Source of the DNA: an uncultured Eubacterium sp.
Lineage (GTDB): Bacteria > Bacillota > Clostridia > Lachnospirales > Lachnospiraceae
DNA length: 15,980 nucleotides
Direction of reading: 5' to 3'
Assembly: GCA_934317205.1 (NCBI GenBank)
Contig: CAKREL010000054.1
Coordinates: forward strand, 1 to 15,980
The notes under the pieces were generated by a model, which saw only the letters and a program-made list of their open reading frames with translations, was not told the DNA's origin and did no database searches. A program made the translations under genes and the position numbers. Positions within the stretch are counted from its first letter, which is position 1, and the number at the start of each line of letters is the position of its first letter. This document shows positions 1-6,696 of this stretch, one piece after another.

Positions 1-147
1 TTCCGGTGTCAATATTTTTTCACCCAGAAAAGTTTTTTCTACATATTCAATAATTTTATCCTTTTGCTTTTCATTTAAATGTTCGTTTCTTGCCAAAATA
101 AAACTACTGCTACTTGAATTTGTTACAAAGTCCATTCTAATTTTCAT
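1..147 (-). CDS. Hypothetical protein with poly-serine N-terminus (partial, runs off the window)
   Basis: Only the first 49 residues are inside the window; the gene continues past position 1. The protein starts MKIRMDFVTNSSSSSFI and then becomes charged and helical (about residues 20-40). The start is well supported: AAGGAGG lies a few bases upstream, and a promoter precedes it. I recall similar N-termini (M-K-I-R-x-x-F-V-T/S-N-S-S-S-S-S-F) on many otherwise unrelated hypothetical proteins of Firmicutes and phages, but I cannot assign a function. No signal peptide or catalytic motif is visible in the part seen. It is divergent from the small XRE regulator at 261, which may control it; that is inference from position only. 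Confidence 0.75.
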   Translation of the reverse strand, partial: MKIRMDFVTNSSSSSFILARNEHLNEKQKDKIIEYVEKTFLGEKILTPE

Positions 148-178
148 ATTTAACCTCCTTTATATACTTATTGGATAT

Positions 179-207
179 ATTATATTCTATTAGTATCTTT
201 CTTGCAA
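179..207 (-). promoter_or_regulatory. Sigma-A-type promoter for the poly-serine protein gene
   Basis: On the minus strand a TTGCAA -35 box (202-207) and a perfect TATAAT -10 box (179-184) are separated by exactly 17 bp. The predicted transcript starts about 25 bases before the start codon at 147, leaving room for the AAGGAGG ribosome binding site. Confidence 0.6.
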
Positions 208-260
208 TCATTATTTATTGTATAATTTTATTAAAAATACTATACAAAGGAGCTATCATC

Positions 261-578
261 ATGGAATCCGAAAATTACGGTTCACTCATTAAAAATCTTC
301 GCCAACAAATGGGATTAACACAAAATCAAGTAGCTGATTCTCTTGGTGTTACCCCCGGATATATCAGCAATGTTGAAAACAACCGCACTGCTATGTCTTT
401 ACGTGTATTGACTTACTATGCACAGTTGATCGGTTGTTCCTTGGATTCACTCGTTGGCGAACTCGATCCAGAATATTCAGAAACTGCTCTCGACCGTAAA
501 CTGTATCAGAGCATCGTTAAATTAGATACTGATACAAAAGAAAAACTGTTAAAAACAATTGAGATATGGACCAAATAA
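261..578 (+). CDS. XRE-family helix-turn-helix transcriptional regulator (105 aa)
   Basis: Small DNA-binding protein. The HTH_3 (Cro/C1-type) domain covers about residues 7-65, with the typical 'LRQQMGLTQNQVADSLGV' recognition region and 'YISNVENNRTAMS' following helix. A short helical tail of about 40 residues follows and may mediate dimerisation. I chose ATG 261 because AAAGGAG lies about 9 bases upstream; the reading frame is open further upstream from a TTG at 171, but that extension has no ribosome binding site and would be a hydrophobic stretch. A TATAAT at 221-226 could be its -10 box, though no convincing -35 is seen. It lies divergent from the gene ending at 147 and is followed by a hairpin at 607-633. 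Target genes are unknown; self-regulation and control of the divergent gene are plausible. Confidence 0.88.
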   Translation: MESENYGSLIKNLRQQMGLTQNQVADSLGVTPGYISNVENNRTAMSLRVLTYYAQLIGCSLDSLVGELDPEYSETALDRKLYQSIVKLDTDTKEKLLKTIEIWTK

Positions 579-603
579 AAGTTTGTATCCATCAAAAAAT
601 TCC

Positions 604-650
604 AAAGGAGCAGGAAATTTTCATTCCTGCCCCTTACTATTTTAATTTCT
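604..650. terminator. Shared (bidirectional) hairpin terminator between convergent genes
   Basis: GCAGGAA (610-616) pairs with TTCCTGC (624-630) around a 7-base loop, and GG/CC pairs extend the stem past one A/C mismatch. It sits 30 bases after the XRE stop on the plus strand and 4 bases after the restored methyltransferase stop on the minus strand. Downstream sequence is T-rich in both directions but has no uninterrupted U-run next to the stem on the plus strand. Confidence 0.5.
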
Positions 651-1247
651 TCAGCTCAAAAATTACAATTCTCTCCCTCGGATCATTCCCCGGAAACAAA
701 TCTTTACAGTCAATTTCATCCACAAACATCAGCTCATCCACCGTCATCATATAGGAAATATATTCATCCGTCGGATAGTAAAAAAAAACTGTATTTTACG
801 CGGTTTTGCATAATAGGAATCCAGAATGCGTCCCATAACTCTCTTCAGAAGTTCCAGCGAAAATGGATTAAAAAAATAGCATCTATCAACTGTTTCCGGC
901 ACTTCAAATATTTCCGCATTTGCCTGCACAAAATCCACATGACCTGAAGCTACCGAATTCGCTTTATTTTCTTTGGCTCGTTCAAAAATCCGTTCATCAT
1001 ACTCGATACCTATGGAATGGCATCTGGTCTGATATGCTAGAAAGAAGTCCACACGACCTTTTCCACAGCCATAGTCAATCACTGTATTTCCCTTACGAAT
1101 ATAACCGGAATTTGCCAGCCGCTCCAGCACACAATACGGCGTTGGTTCATAAGGAAATCTATGTTGATCGGAGTGGGAATCATCCCGCCCCATTGTTCGA
1201 ATATGTAATAGTTTGTCCCATCTTGTCTCGTTTTTATCTTCTCTCAT
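637..1247 (-). pseudogene. Class I SAM-dependent methyltransferase, reading frame broken at an A9/T9 run
   Basis: The product has a Rossmann-type SAM-binding core. Motif I is VIDYGCGKGR, an acidic GIEYDE follows, and FFNPFS sits where motif IV is expected. The substrate cannot be told. I chose ATG 1247 (MREDKNETRW): AGGTGG lies 9 bases upstream, whereas the longer start at 1334 lies inside a terminator hairpin. The annotated frame stops at 747 with the low-complexity tail FFFTIRRMNIFPI. The break coincides with nine A's at 780-788 (T9 on the coding strand). Adding one base, or slipping back one base, joins a second frame reading YYPTDEYISY... to a stop at 637. That gives a 203-residue protein ending just before the hairpin at 607-633. 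It may be a sequencing error, a real mutation, phase variation or programmed slippage. Family confidence is high; intactness is uncertain. Confidence 0.8.
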
Positions 1248-1311
1248 GAATTTATTCCACCTTTTTGCTTTGCCGCCTTTTTCTACTAAAATAACCGAAC
1301 TCTGAAACTCT

Positions 1312-1372
1312 AAAAAATCTCCCAGAAACAGCATACCTTCCTACTGTATCTGCTCCGGGAGATTTTCTATTT
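1312..1372 (-). terminator. Long hairpin terminator downstream of the antiporter gene
   Basis: AAAATCTCCC (1314-1323) pairs perfectly with GGGAGATTTT (1357-1366). Within the loop, 1330-1336 and 1346-1354 can pair further with small bulges. On the minus strand the stem runs directly into a T6 run, as in an intrinsic terminator, about 165 bases past the antiporter stop. It could also work on the plus strand. It overlaps the longest possible methyltransferase ORF, arguing against a start at 1334. The 1380-1528 stretch between it and the antiporter stop holds no gene I can recognise. Confidence 0.7.
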
Positions 1373-1528
1373 CTGAACGGAATCCGCTCACTTATCCTAT
1401 TATTATTTTCAAAGTTCTAAATAATAGAAATATTCAAATTTTTTCCTGCAAAATAGCACAATGTGAGTTCAAATTTCCCCGCCGATATAATCTAGTTGTT
1501 CGTCACCTATGCGAGAAGTCAACTCTCA

Positions 1529-3181
1529 TCAGATATCCTCTCTGCCGTACTTCTTCCGCAGTACAAGTAACAGCAAAAGTTCAAGCACGATACAGATTGG
1601 AAGTGCGATCCATGCTGCACCTAACATCCCAATTGCATTAAATATACCCATCAGCGCATATCCAACGCAACAGATTGCTGCAACCGTCATTGCATACGGA
1701 ATCTGTGTGGTTACATGGTTTACATGATGACAATGCCCACCTGCTGATGCCATGATCGTTGTATCAGAAATCGGAGAACAATGGTCACCACATACAGCAC
1801 CTGCCAGACATGCGGAAATGGAAATAATCATCATTGTTCCGGATGGAAATACACCGATTACGATCGGAATCAGGATTCCAAATGTTCCCCAGGAAGTTCC
1901 TGTTGCAAAAGCCAGACCTGTTGCCACGGCAAAAATAATCACCGGCAGGAAGCCCTGCAATGAATTTGCGGATCCTGCTACCAGATCTGCCACAAATACA
2001 TTTGCTCCAAGAAGATTCGTCATTCCAGAAAGTGTCCATGCAAAGGACAGAATCAGAATCGGAGCGATCATAGCTTTAAATCCTTCCGGAATACATTCTG
2101 CAAATTCCTGGAAAGAAATGACATTTCGAAGCATGTAATATACAAAAGTAAAAATAAGTGCTACAAATCCACCGATCACCAGTCCGACGGATGCATCGGA
2201 TCCTGAAAATGCACTGATAAAGCTTTCTCCCTCAAAAAATCCACCGGTATACACCATTCCGACTATGCAGGCCGCAATCAGCACAACAACTGGGAGAATC
2301 AAATCCAAAACAATTCCTTTACTGCTCTCCTGCCCTTCATCACTTTCATCATATGGGCGCTCCGGTGTCGTAAACAGATCCCCTTTGATTGCATTTAATT
2401 CGTGCGTACGCATTGGACCATAATCCACCCGGAACACGGTCAGACCAATGATCATAACCAAAGTAAGGATTGCATATAAATTGTACGGGATTGTCTGTAA
2501 AAATACTGCAAAGCCATTAATTCCAGAATCTTCCGGAACTGAAGATGTAACTGCTGCCGCCCAGGAACTGATTGGTGCGATAATACATACCGGTGCTGCT
2601 GTGGCATCAATGATATAAGACAATTTTGCTCTGGAAACTTTATGGGTATCCGTTACCGGACGCATAACACTTCCTACTGTCAGACAGTTAAAATAGTCAT
2701 CCACAAAGATCAAAATGCCAAGAACCATAGTAGCAAGCTGTGCACCGATTCGTGTTTTGATTCGCTTTGACGCCCACTTGCCAAATGCAGCTGATCCACC
2801 TGCTTTGTTCATTAATGCAACCAGAATACCAAGCATAACAAGGAACATCAGAATACCGATATTCCAGCCATTGGCCAGCTTATATACCATACCTCCATCT
2901 TCATTGAAAAACATGGTATTCATCATCAGCTCCAGATTACCGTTACTATACAGTAATGCACCTACGACAATACCGGTAAACAGAGATGAGTACACTTCTT
3001 TCGTGATCAGCGCCAGCCCAATTGCTACCACCGGTGGCAACAAAGCAAAGACCGTTGCATACGCCCCGCAGGTATAATTCTCCGAGTCTGCTATTTTTCC
3101 TGGTGTCACCACTGATACTCCGATCAGTACTGCTATGACCACCAACAGACAGATCATTACGACTTTTTTGCTTTTTCGCAT
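1529..3181 (-). CDS. Na+/H+ antiporter, NhaC family (550 aa)
   Basis: Integral membrane protein with about 11-13 hydrophobic segments, of the NhaC-type antiporter family (COG1757/PF03553). It probably exchanges sodium, or an organic ion pair, for protons across the cytoplasmic membrane. Conserved-looking features are FVDDYFN near residues 159-165, TGTSWGTF near 427-434 and GDHCSPISDTTI near 465-476, all typical of the family. A charged cytoplasmic loop (about 255-290) splits the two halves. A His-rich stretch GGHCHHVNH follows the GDHCSPISDTT motif. The N-terminus begins with a positively charged membrane anchor. AGGAAGG lies 8 bases before ATG 3181. The gene follows the Sfp-type transferase in the same direction with a 144-base gap, so they may share a transcript. 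A terminator hairpin follows at 1314-1366. The exact substrate cannot be told: malate/lactate-Na+ antiporters (MleN) belong to the same family. Confidence 0.9.
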   Translation of the reverse strand: MRKSKKVVMICLLVVIAVLIGVSVVTPGKIADSENYTCGAYATVFALLPPVVAIGLALITKEVYSSLFTGIVVGALLYSNGNLELMMNTMFFNEDGGMVYKLANGWNIGILMFLVMLGILVALMNKAGGSAAFGKWASKRIKTRIGAQLATMVLGILIFVDDYFNCLTVGSVMRPVTDTHKVSRAKLSYIIDATAAPVCIIAPISSWAAAVTSSVPEDSGINGFAVFLQTIPYNLYAILTLVMIIGLTVFRVDYGPMRTHELNAIKGDLFTTPERPYDESDEGQESSKGIVLDLILPVVVLIAACIVGMVYTGGFFEGESFISAFSGSDASVGLVIGGFVALIFTFVYYMLRNVISFQEFAECIPEGFKAMIAPILILSFAWTLSGMTNLLGANVFVADLVAGSANSLQGFLPVIIFAVATGLAFATGTSWGTFGILIPIVIGVFPSGTMMIISISACLAGAVCGDHCSPISDTTIMASAGGHCHHVNHVTTQIPYAMTVAAICCVGYALMGIFNAIGMLGAAWIALPICIVLELLLLLVLRKKYGREDI

Positions 3182-3213
3182 ACCTCACACCTTCCTTTCT
3201 GCTTCTCCGCTGC

Positions 3214-3333
3214 TTATTTTTTCTTGAGAATCATCAGAAAAAGAAAAAACTTTGGCTTTTCTGAATTTTCACCTTCGCAATGGTTGTAAAGCAGATATTC
3301 GTAATCCGCTTTCGCTACTTGCTCTTCAATCAA
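3214..3333 (-). CDS. Possible translationally coupled small protein (39 aa), uncertain
   Basis: A reading frame starting at TTG 3333 overlaps the stop of the Sfp-type gene (TTGATTGA arrangement) and runs to TAA at 3214, encoding 39 residues beginning (with TTG as Met) MIEEQVAKADYEYLLYNHCE and ending FFLFLMILKKK. GGGAG lies only 4 bases before the TTG, inside the upstream gene, which would suit translational coupling. It fills most of the gap to the antiporter. No family is recognised. It may equally be non-coding spacer; the start codon is weak and the length is short. Confidence 0.25.
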   Translation of the reverse strand: MIEEQVAKADYEYLLYNHCEGENSEKPKFFLFLMILKKK

Positions 3334-3883
3334 TAAGCTCCCGCAGAGAAAAATCTCTCCTATGTTTCGTTGTGACCACCATATGGCAGTCTCGATGAAA
3401 AGCCACAAACTGCTGGCAAACATCTTCTACTCCACTCAATACACCTGCTGGATTTATAACGGAAAAATAGTCCATTCCATGTGTCAGTCCAACACCGGTA
3501 TATTTCACATAGCTTTCTTTGTAAGCCCAAACTTTACAAAAATGCGAATATCCATTTTTTTCTAACCATGCCACCTCCAATGGATGGAAAAATCGTCTGG
3601 CCAAACGATCTGCCCGACAATCCTGCTCCTGTTGGATATCCAATCCCACCGTTTTCCGGCTGATGGCACATGCCCACCAGTCCCCACTGTGGGAAATGGA
3701 AAATTGTATGTCTTTTACATTTTGAAAATATGGTTTCTCCTTGTAGTCGACAGCCGCCAGTTCCAGCTGTTCCGGAAGCGGGAAAGCATTCTCCCGGGCA
3801 TACTGGCGTACTGCCCTCTCCAAAAGTTCATGAGATTTTTCCTTTTTCTCATCCCATTTTTTATAATAAATTTCTATATTCAT
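3326..3883 (-). CDS. 4'-phosphopantetheinyl transferase, Sfp type (185 aa)
   Basis: Transfers the phosphopantetheine arm of coenzyme A to a serine of carrier proteins (acyl, peptidyl or aryl carrier proteins) in the cytoplasm. Family motifs are clear: FSISHSGDW (61-69), GLDIQQ (80-85) and WAYKESYVKYTG (119-130), matching the usual GxDxE and WxxKES signatures. D82 and E123 are expected Mg2+ ligands. Q84 stands where many Sfp enzymes have the third acidic ligand Glu. The length is shorter than Bacillus Sfp (about 224 aa) but the key blocks are present. The start ATG 3883 has only a weak AAGCAG ribosome binding site. The closest possible promoter is 180 bases upstream at the end of the aminotransferase gene, with a strongly structured leader between. 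No synthase or carrier-protein gene is adjacent, so the partner is unknown; fatty-acid ACP is one candidate. Confidence 0.92.
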   Translation of the reverse strand: MNIEIYYKKWDEKKEKSHELLERAVRQYARENAFPLPEQLELAAVDYKEKPYFQNVKDIQFSISHSGDWWACAISRKTVGLDIQQEQDCRADRLARRFFHPLEVAWLEKNGYSHFCKVWAYKESYVKYTGVGLTHGMDYFSVINPAGVLSGVEDVCQQFVAFHRDCHMVVTTKHRRDFSLRELID

Positions 3884-3923
3884 ATGCTGCTTATTTCATG
3901 TATAACACAATCATTCCAAATCT

Positions 3924-4043
3924 GACACTTATCAAATGAAAAATTAACATCAAGTATCCATTTAGTAAGTGTAGAGTGCAGTGATTCTGAGAAGAATATG
4001 TCAGCTTTCGCTGACCAGAATCACGCACCAAGTCTCACGTGCG
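3924..4043 (-). ncRNA. Candidate structured RNA or leader upstream of the Sfp-type gene
   Basis: Three helices are visible. Helix 1: GTGC (3976-3979) and GTGATTCTG (3981-3989) pair with CAGAATCAC (4016-4024) and GCAC (4025-4028), 13 bp with one bulged base. Nested in it is GTCAGC/GCTGAC (4000-4005, 4010-4015). On the minus strand its loop is GAAA, a GNRA tetraloop, with a 10-base one-sided internal loop beside it. Helix 2: 3925-3937 pairs with 3960-3972, 13 positions with one mismatch and one G-U. An alternative CGCAC/GTGCG (4024-4028, 4039-4043) competes with helix 1. A strong minus-strand promoter lies just upstream. There is no U-run after helix 1, so it is not a normal terminator. I do not recognise a known riboswitch class. 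A dispersed palindromic repeat is the main alternative. Confidence 0.45.
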
Positions 4044-4065
4044 TTCGACCCAAATTTGTATACAC

Positions 4066-4094
4066 ATTATATCACTATTTCTGATATTTGTCAT
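4066..4094 (-). promoter_or_regulatory. Promoter at the 3' end of the aminotransferase gene, reading into the structured region
   Basis: On the minus strand an ATGACA -35 box (4089-4094, 5 of 6 consensus bases) and a perfect TATAAT (4066-4071) are spaced 17 bp. It overlaps the last codons and stop of the aminotransferase gene. A transcript would begin near 4059 and immediately enter the hairpins at 3924-4043, then reach the Sfp-type gene. Confidence 0.6.
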
Positions 4095-5259
4095 ATAATC
4101 TCTTAAATGCCGGCACACTTCTTTTTGCAACATCTGCCGGTACACAGTAAGACACGCGAACCCAGCCAGGTCCATAAAATGCGGTACCCGGTGCCATCAG
4201 GATTTTTTCCTCTTTCGCACGCTCACAGAATTTTGTATCGTCTTCTTCCAGAGCCTTTACAAACAAGTAAAACGCTCCGTCCGGATGGATACAGGTGTAA
4301 CCGATCTCTGTCAGTGCATGATACAAAATATCTCTGGTCTCCTGATAAATACTGATGTCTACTGAAGCATCCACACATTTCAGCAGCATTTTCTGCTGAA
4401 GAGACGGTGCATTGACATAGCCAAGATAACGCATAGATGCTGTCATACCTGCAATCAGATCCTCATAATCCTGGACACAAGGCTCCATAGCGATATATCC
4501 GATACGCTCGCCCGGGATAGAAAGTGCCTTGCTGTAAGAATATACTACGATCGTATTTTCATAGTAATGAGTCAGATATGGTACTTCAATGTCATACGCA
4601 AGCTTGCGGTATGGCTCATCAGAAACCAGATAGATAGGATGGCCATACTCTTCCTGTTTTTTCTTTAAGATATCCGTTACCATACGAATGGACTCCTCGG
4701 TATATACCGCCCCGGTCGGATTGTTCGGTGTATTGATCAGCACAAATCTTGTCTTTGGTGATAATGCAGCCTCAAAAGTCTCTGGATCTGGCTGTAATGT
4801 CTCCATATTACAGAGTGCCGGAACCAGCTTACCATACATAGTTTCCACATAGCTTTTGTACTCCCAGAAGTAAGGTGCAAATGTTACAACCTCATCACCA
4901 GCATCCAGTAATGAATTTGCAATCACCACGATGGCCGCAGCTGCACCACTTGTCATAATAATCCCCTGCTCTGTATAATTGCAATCATATTTACCGTTCA
5001 GGTAATTTGCAATGTGTCTGCGTACTTCTGGATGTCCCACATTTGCAGGATAACCGTGTAATGCCAGAGGCTTCTCCGTATCAAGAATCTCTTTCATTGC
5101 TTCATTTACAGCTGCAGGCGGTTCCACACTCGGATTACCGATGGTGAAATTAAAAATATTCTCTGCACCGTAAATAACAGCCATCTTTTTTCCTTCCTCG
5201 AAAATGTCACGGATACAAATAGATGAATCCAGTGATTCTCTCAAACGTTTTGAAATCAT
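4075..5259 (-). CDS. Pyridoxal phosphate-dependent class I aminotransferase (394 aa)
   Basis: Fold-type I PLP enzyme of the AspB family, cytoplasmic, transferring an amino group between an amino acid and a 2-oxo acid. Motifs: GNPSVEPP (41-48) near the N-terminal substrate region, NTPNNPTG (176-183), SDEPYRK (213-219, with D214 and Y217 contacting the cofactor), and YSYSKALSIPGERIGY (240-255), in which K244 should form the Schiff base and R252 binds phosphate. R368 in GWVRVSY should bind the substrate carboxylate. The length is normal for the family. ATG 5259 has GGAGG 9 bases upstream. The substrate cannot be fixed from sequence; aspartate, alanine or aromatic amino acids are all possible. 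It is divergent from a GntR/FCD regulator, a common arrangement for regulator and target, which suggests but does not prove control by it. Confidence 0.9.
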   Translation of the reverse strand: MISKRLRESLDSSICIRDIFEEGKKMAVIYGAENIFNFTIGNPSVEPPAAVNEAMKEILDTEKPLALHGYPANVGHPEVRRHIANYLNGKYDCNYTEQGIIMTSGAAAAIVVIANSLLDAGDEVVTFAPYFWEYKSYVETMYGKLVPALCNMETLQPDPETFEAALSPKTRFVLINTPNNPTGAVYTEESIRMVTDILKKKQEEYGHPIYLVSDEPYRKLAYDIEVPYLTHYYENTIVVYSYSKALSIPGERIGYIAMEPCVQDYEDLIAGMTASMRYLGYVNAPSLQQKMLLKCVDASVDISIYQETRDILYHALTEIGYTCIHPDGAFYLFVKALEEDDTKFCERAKEEKILMAPGTAFYGPGWVRVSYCVPADVAKRSVPAFKRLYDKYQK

Positions 5260-5440
5260 GATCTATGTCCTCCAAATCCCCTGTTCTTTTTCACATCAAC
5301 GCTTTAATTCGCTATATTTTTTCATATCTTATCACATCTTGCGTCAAAATAAAAGGTTTCTTTACATCTAACTACATTTTTGCTATACTTTTGATGCGGT
5401 TTATTCATGTGCTAATTCGTTCGTAACAGGAGAAATGCAA
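5260..5440. promoter_or_regulatory. Divergent control region between aminotransferase and GntR regulator
   Basis: On the plus strand TTTACA (5361-5366) and TATACT (5384-5389) are spaced 17 bp and form a good sigma-A promoter for the regulator. On the minus strand a possible extended -10 (TGATAAGAT, revcomp of 5326-5334) could serve the aminotransferase, but its -35 is poor. GCGTCAAA (5341-5348) and TTTGATGC (5390-5397) form inverted half-sites with one mismatch that bracket the plus promoter. They are a candidate operator. Confidence 0.55.
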
Positions 5441-6133
5441 ATGTCAAATCAAGAAAACAACAAGTATGATTCTCTCAATCAGCCTTCTGAAAACAAGCAA
5501 CAGTTTGCTTATCAGCAAATCAAACAGGATATACTAAATAATACCTATCCAGAAGGAACTGTTATGGTAGAACGCAAATTGTGTGATATTTATCATGTCA
5601 GTCGTTCCCCGATTCGAAATGCCCTGCAGAAGCTGACTCACGAAGGTCTGCTCTCTTTTGTTCCGGGCAAAGGAACAGTTGTTGCCTCCTTTACCACAGA
5701 AGACATTTTGGAAGTATATGATTTGATCGAGCTTCTCCAGACTTACGCGATCTCAGCATGTATCAGCAAATACAATCCACTGGCTGTCAATGCTCTGGAA
5801 CTGGCTCTTGAAAACATGAAACACACACTGGATGAAAATGATATTTTTCACTTCACACGCTGGGATCAGAAATTTCATCAACTTCTGATCAGCTATTCCG
5901 GAAGCAAACGTCTGGAAAATATCTATGACCAATTAGACTGCCAGCAAATGCTATTCATTTCCACTATTCTGGATGATGCTAAACTGGCTCACCGATCTTA
6001 TGGAGAACATGCTGCAATTCTGGACGCAATCAAAGCAAAAGATCTTTCTGCTGCCAAGGACTGCATCCGAAAGCATTATTATCATATCAAACAATATTAT
6101 ATCAACAAACTGCTTAGCAGGATTCATATTTAA
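5441..6133 (+). CDS. GntR-family transcriptional regulator, FadR/FCD subfamily (230 aa)
   Basis: DNA-binding repressor or activator sensing a small acid or similar ligand. The N-terminal winged helix-turn-helix covers about residues 22-85 (AYQQIKQDI, VERKLCDIYHVSRSPIRNAL, EGLLSFVPGKGTVV). The C-terminal all-helical FCD domain covers about 88-218; D142, H146, H190 and H212 are placed as the usual metal-binding residues (WDQKFH, EHAAILDAI, RKHYYH). Two in-frame ATGs exist: 5441 has AGGAG 8 bases upstream, while 5435 has it only 2 bases upstream, so 5441 is preferred. A sigma-A promoter lies at 5361-5389. The YqeY-type gene starts 20 bases after the stop, so both are probably cotranscribed. The ligand and targets are unknown; the divergent aminotransferase is the best candidate target. 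Confidence 0.9.
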   Translation: MSNQENNKYDSLNQPSENKQQFAYQQIKQDILNNTYPEGTVMVERKLCDIYHVSRSPIRNALQKLTHEGLLSFVPGKGTVVASFTTEDILEVYDLIELLQTYAISACISKYNPLAVNALELALENMKHTLDENDIFHFTRWDQKFHQLLISYSGSKRLENIYDQLDCQQMLFISTILDDAKLAHRSYGEHAAILDAIKAKDLSAAKDCIRKHYYHIKQYYINKLLSRIHI

Positions 6134-6153
6134 TTTTAGGAGGTACTATCATT

Positions 6154-6591
6154 ATGGAAATGCAGACATTACAAAAAGACATGATTGCCGCTATGAAAGC
6201 CAAAGACAAGGTACGTAAGGATGCAATCTCATCCCTGGTATCAGCAGTAAAAAAAGTAGCCATCGATGAGGGATGCCGGGACGATATCAAACCTGAACTT
6301 GTTGACCGTGTCATCTTAAAAGAATTAAAAAGTGTAAAAGAACAGGTAGATACCTGTCCTGCAGCTCGCACTGATTTGAAAGAAGAGTATCAGGCGCGTT
6401 ATGATATTATCAACGAATATGCTCCACAGCTGTTATCCGCAGAAGAAGTAAAAGCTATCCTGACAGAGCGCTTTGCTGATGTTCTTGCTACCAAAAATAA
6501 AGGCCAGATCATGAAAGCTGTTATGGCCGAATTAAAAGGAAAAGCAGATGGCAAAGTCATCAACCAGGTTGTTGCTGAGCTCTGCAAATAA
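6154..6591 (+). CDS. GatB/YqeY domain-containing protein (145 aa)
   Basis: Small cytoplasmic helical protein of the YqeY family (PF09424), which resembles the C-terminal tRNA-binding part of GatB, a subunit of the Asp/Glu-tRNA amidotransferase. The precise function is not established. Family features: KAKDKVRKDAISSLVSAVK near residues 15-33, the long helical middle EYQARYDIINEYAPQLLSAEE (about 78-98), and the closing KGQIMKAVMAELKGKADGKVINQVV (about 115-139). Length matches the family (about 147-150 aa). ATG 6154 has AGGAGG 10 bases upstream; an ATG at 6160 is too far from it. It follows the GntR gene by 20 bases and ends before a strong hairpin terminator. Confidence 0.92.
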   Translation: MEMQTLQKDMIAAMKAKDKVRKDAISSLVSAVKKVAIDEGCRDDIKPELVDRVILKELKSVKEQVDTCPAARTDLKEEYQARYDIINEYAPQLLSAEEVKAILTERFADVLATKNKGQIMKAVMAELKGKADGKVINQVVAELCK

Positions 6592-6641
6592 GAAAGTGTT
6601 TGATAAAATTTGGATGTTTTGACACCCCAATTCTAAAATCT

Positions 6642-6682
6642 AAAAATCCTCTGGGCATAATGCTCAGAGGATTTTTCTTTTC
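6642..6682. terminator. Strong bidirectional intrinsic terminator between yqeY-type and NlpC/P60 genes
   Basis: AAAAATCCTCTG (6642-6653) pairs perfectly with CAGAGGATTTTT (6665-6676). A G-U pair and GCA/TGC continue the stem around a TAA loop. T-rich sequence follows on both strands. It lies 50 bases after the plus-strand stop and 20 bases after the minus-strand stop of the convergent hydrolase gene. Confidence 0.9.
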
Positions 6683-6696
6683 AATTTTAACTTTTA

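Noticed and set aside
171..260. N-terminal extension of the XRE regulator from TTG 171
   Set aside because: No ribosome binding site, overlaps the divergent promoter, and codes for a hydrophobic stretch unlike XRE proteins; ATG 261 has a proper site.
566..754. 62-aa plus-strand ORF after the XRE gene
   Set aside because: It is antisense to the restored 3' end of the methyltransferase and includes a terminator hairpin; no family or start signal.
1248..1334. Longer methyltransferase start at 1334
   Set aside because: This start lies inside a terminator hairpin with poor ribosome-binding spacing; ATG 1247 is better placed.
1752..2138. Plus-strand ORFs of 60-128 aa inside the antiporter gene
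   Set aside because: They are antisense shadows of a clearly membrane-protein-coding frame, without start signals.
3584..3939. Plus-strand ORFs of 89 and 113 aa antisense to the Sfp-type gene
   Set aside because: They mirror conserved PPTase motifs on the other strand and have no ribosome binding site.
3976..4028. Ordinary intrinsic terminator for the aminotransferase
   Set aside because: The stem is strong but no U-run follows on the minus strand, and a promoter lies between the stop codon and the stem.
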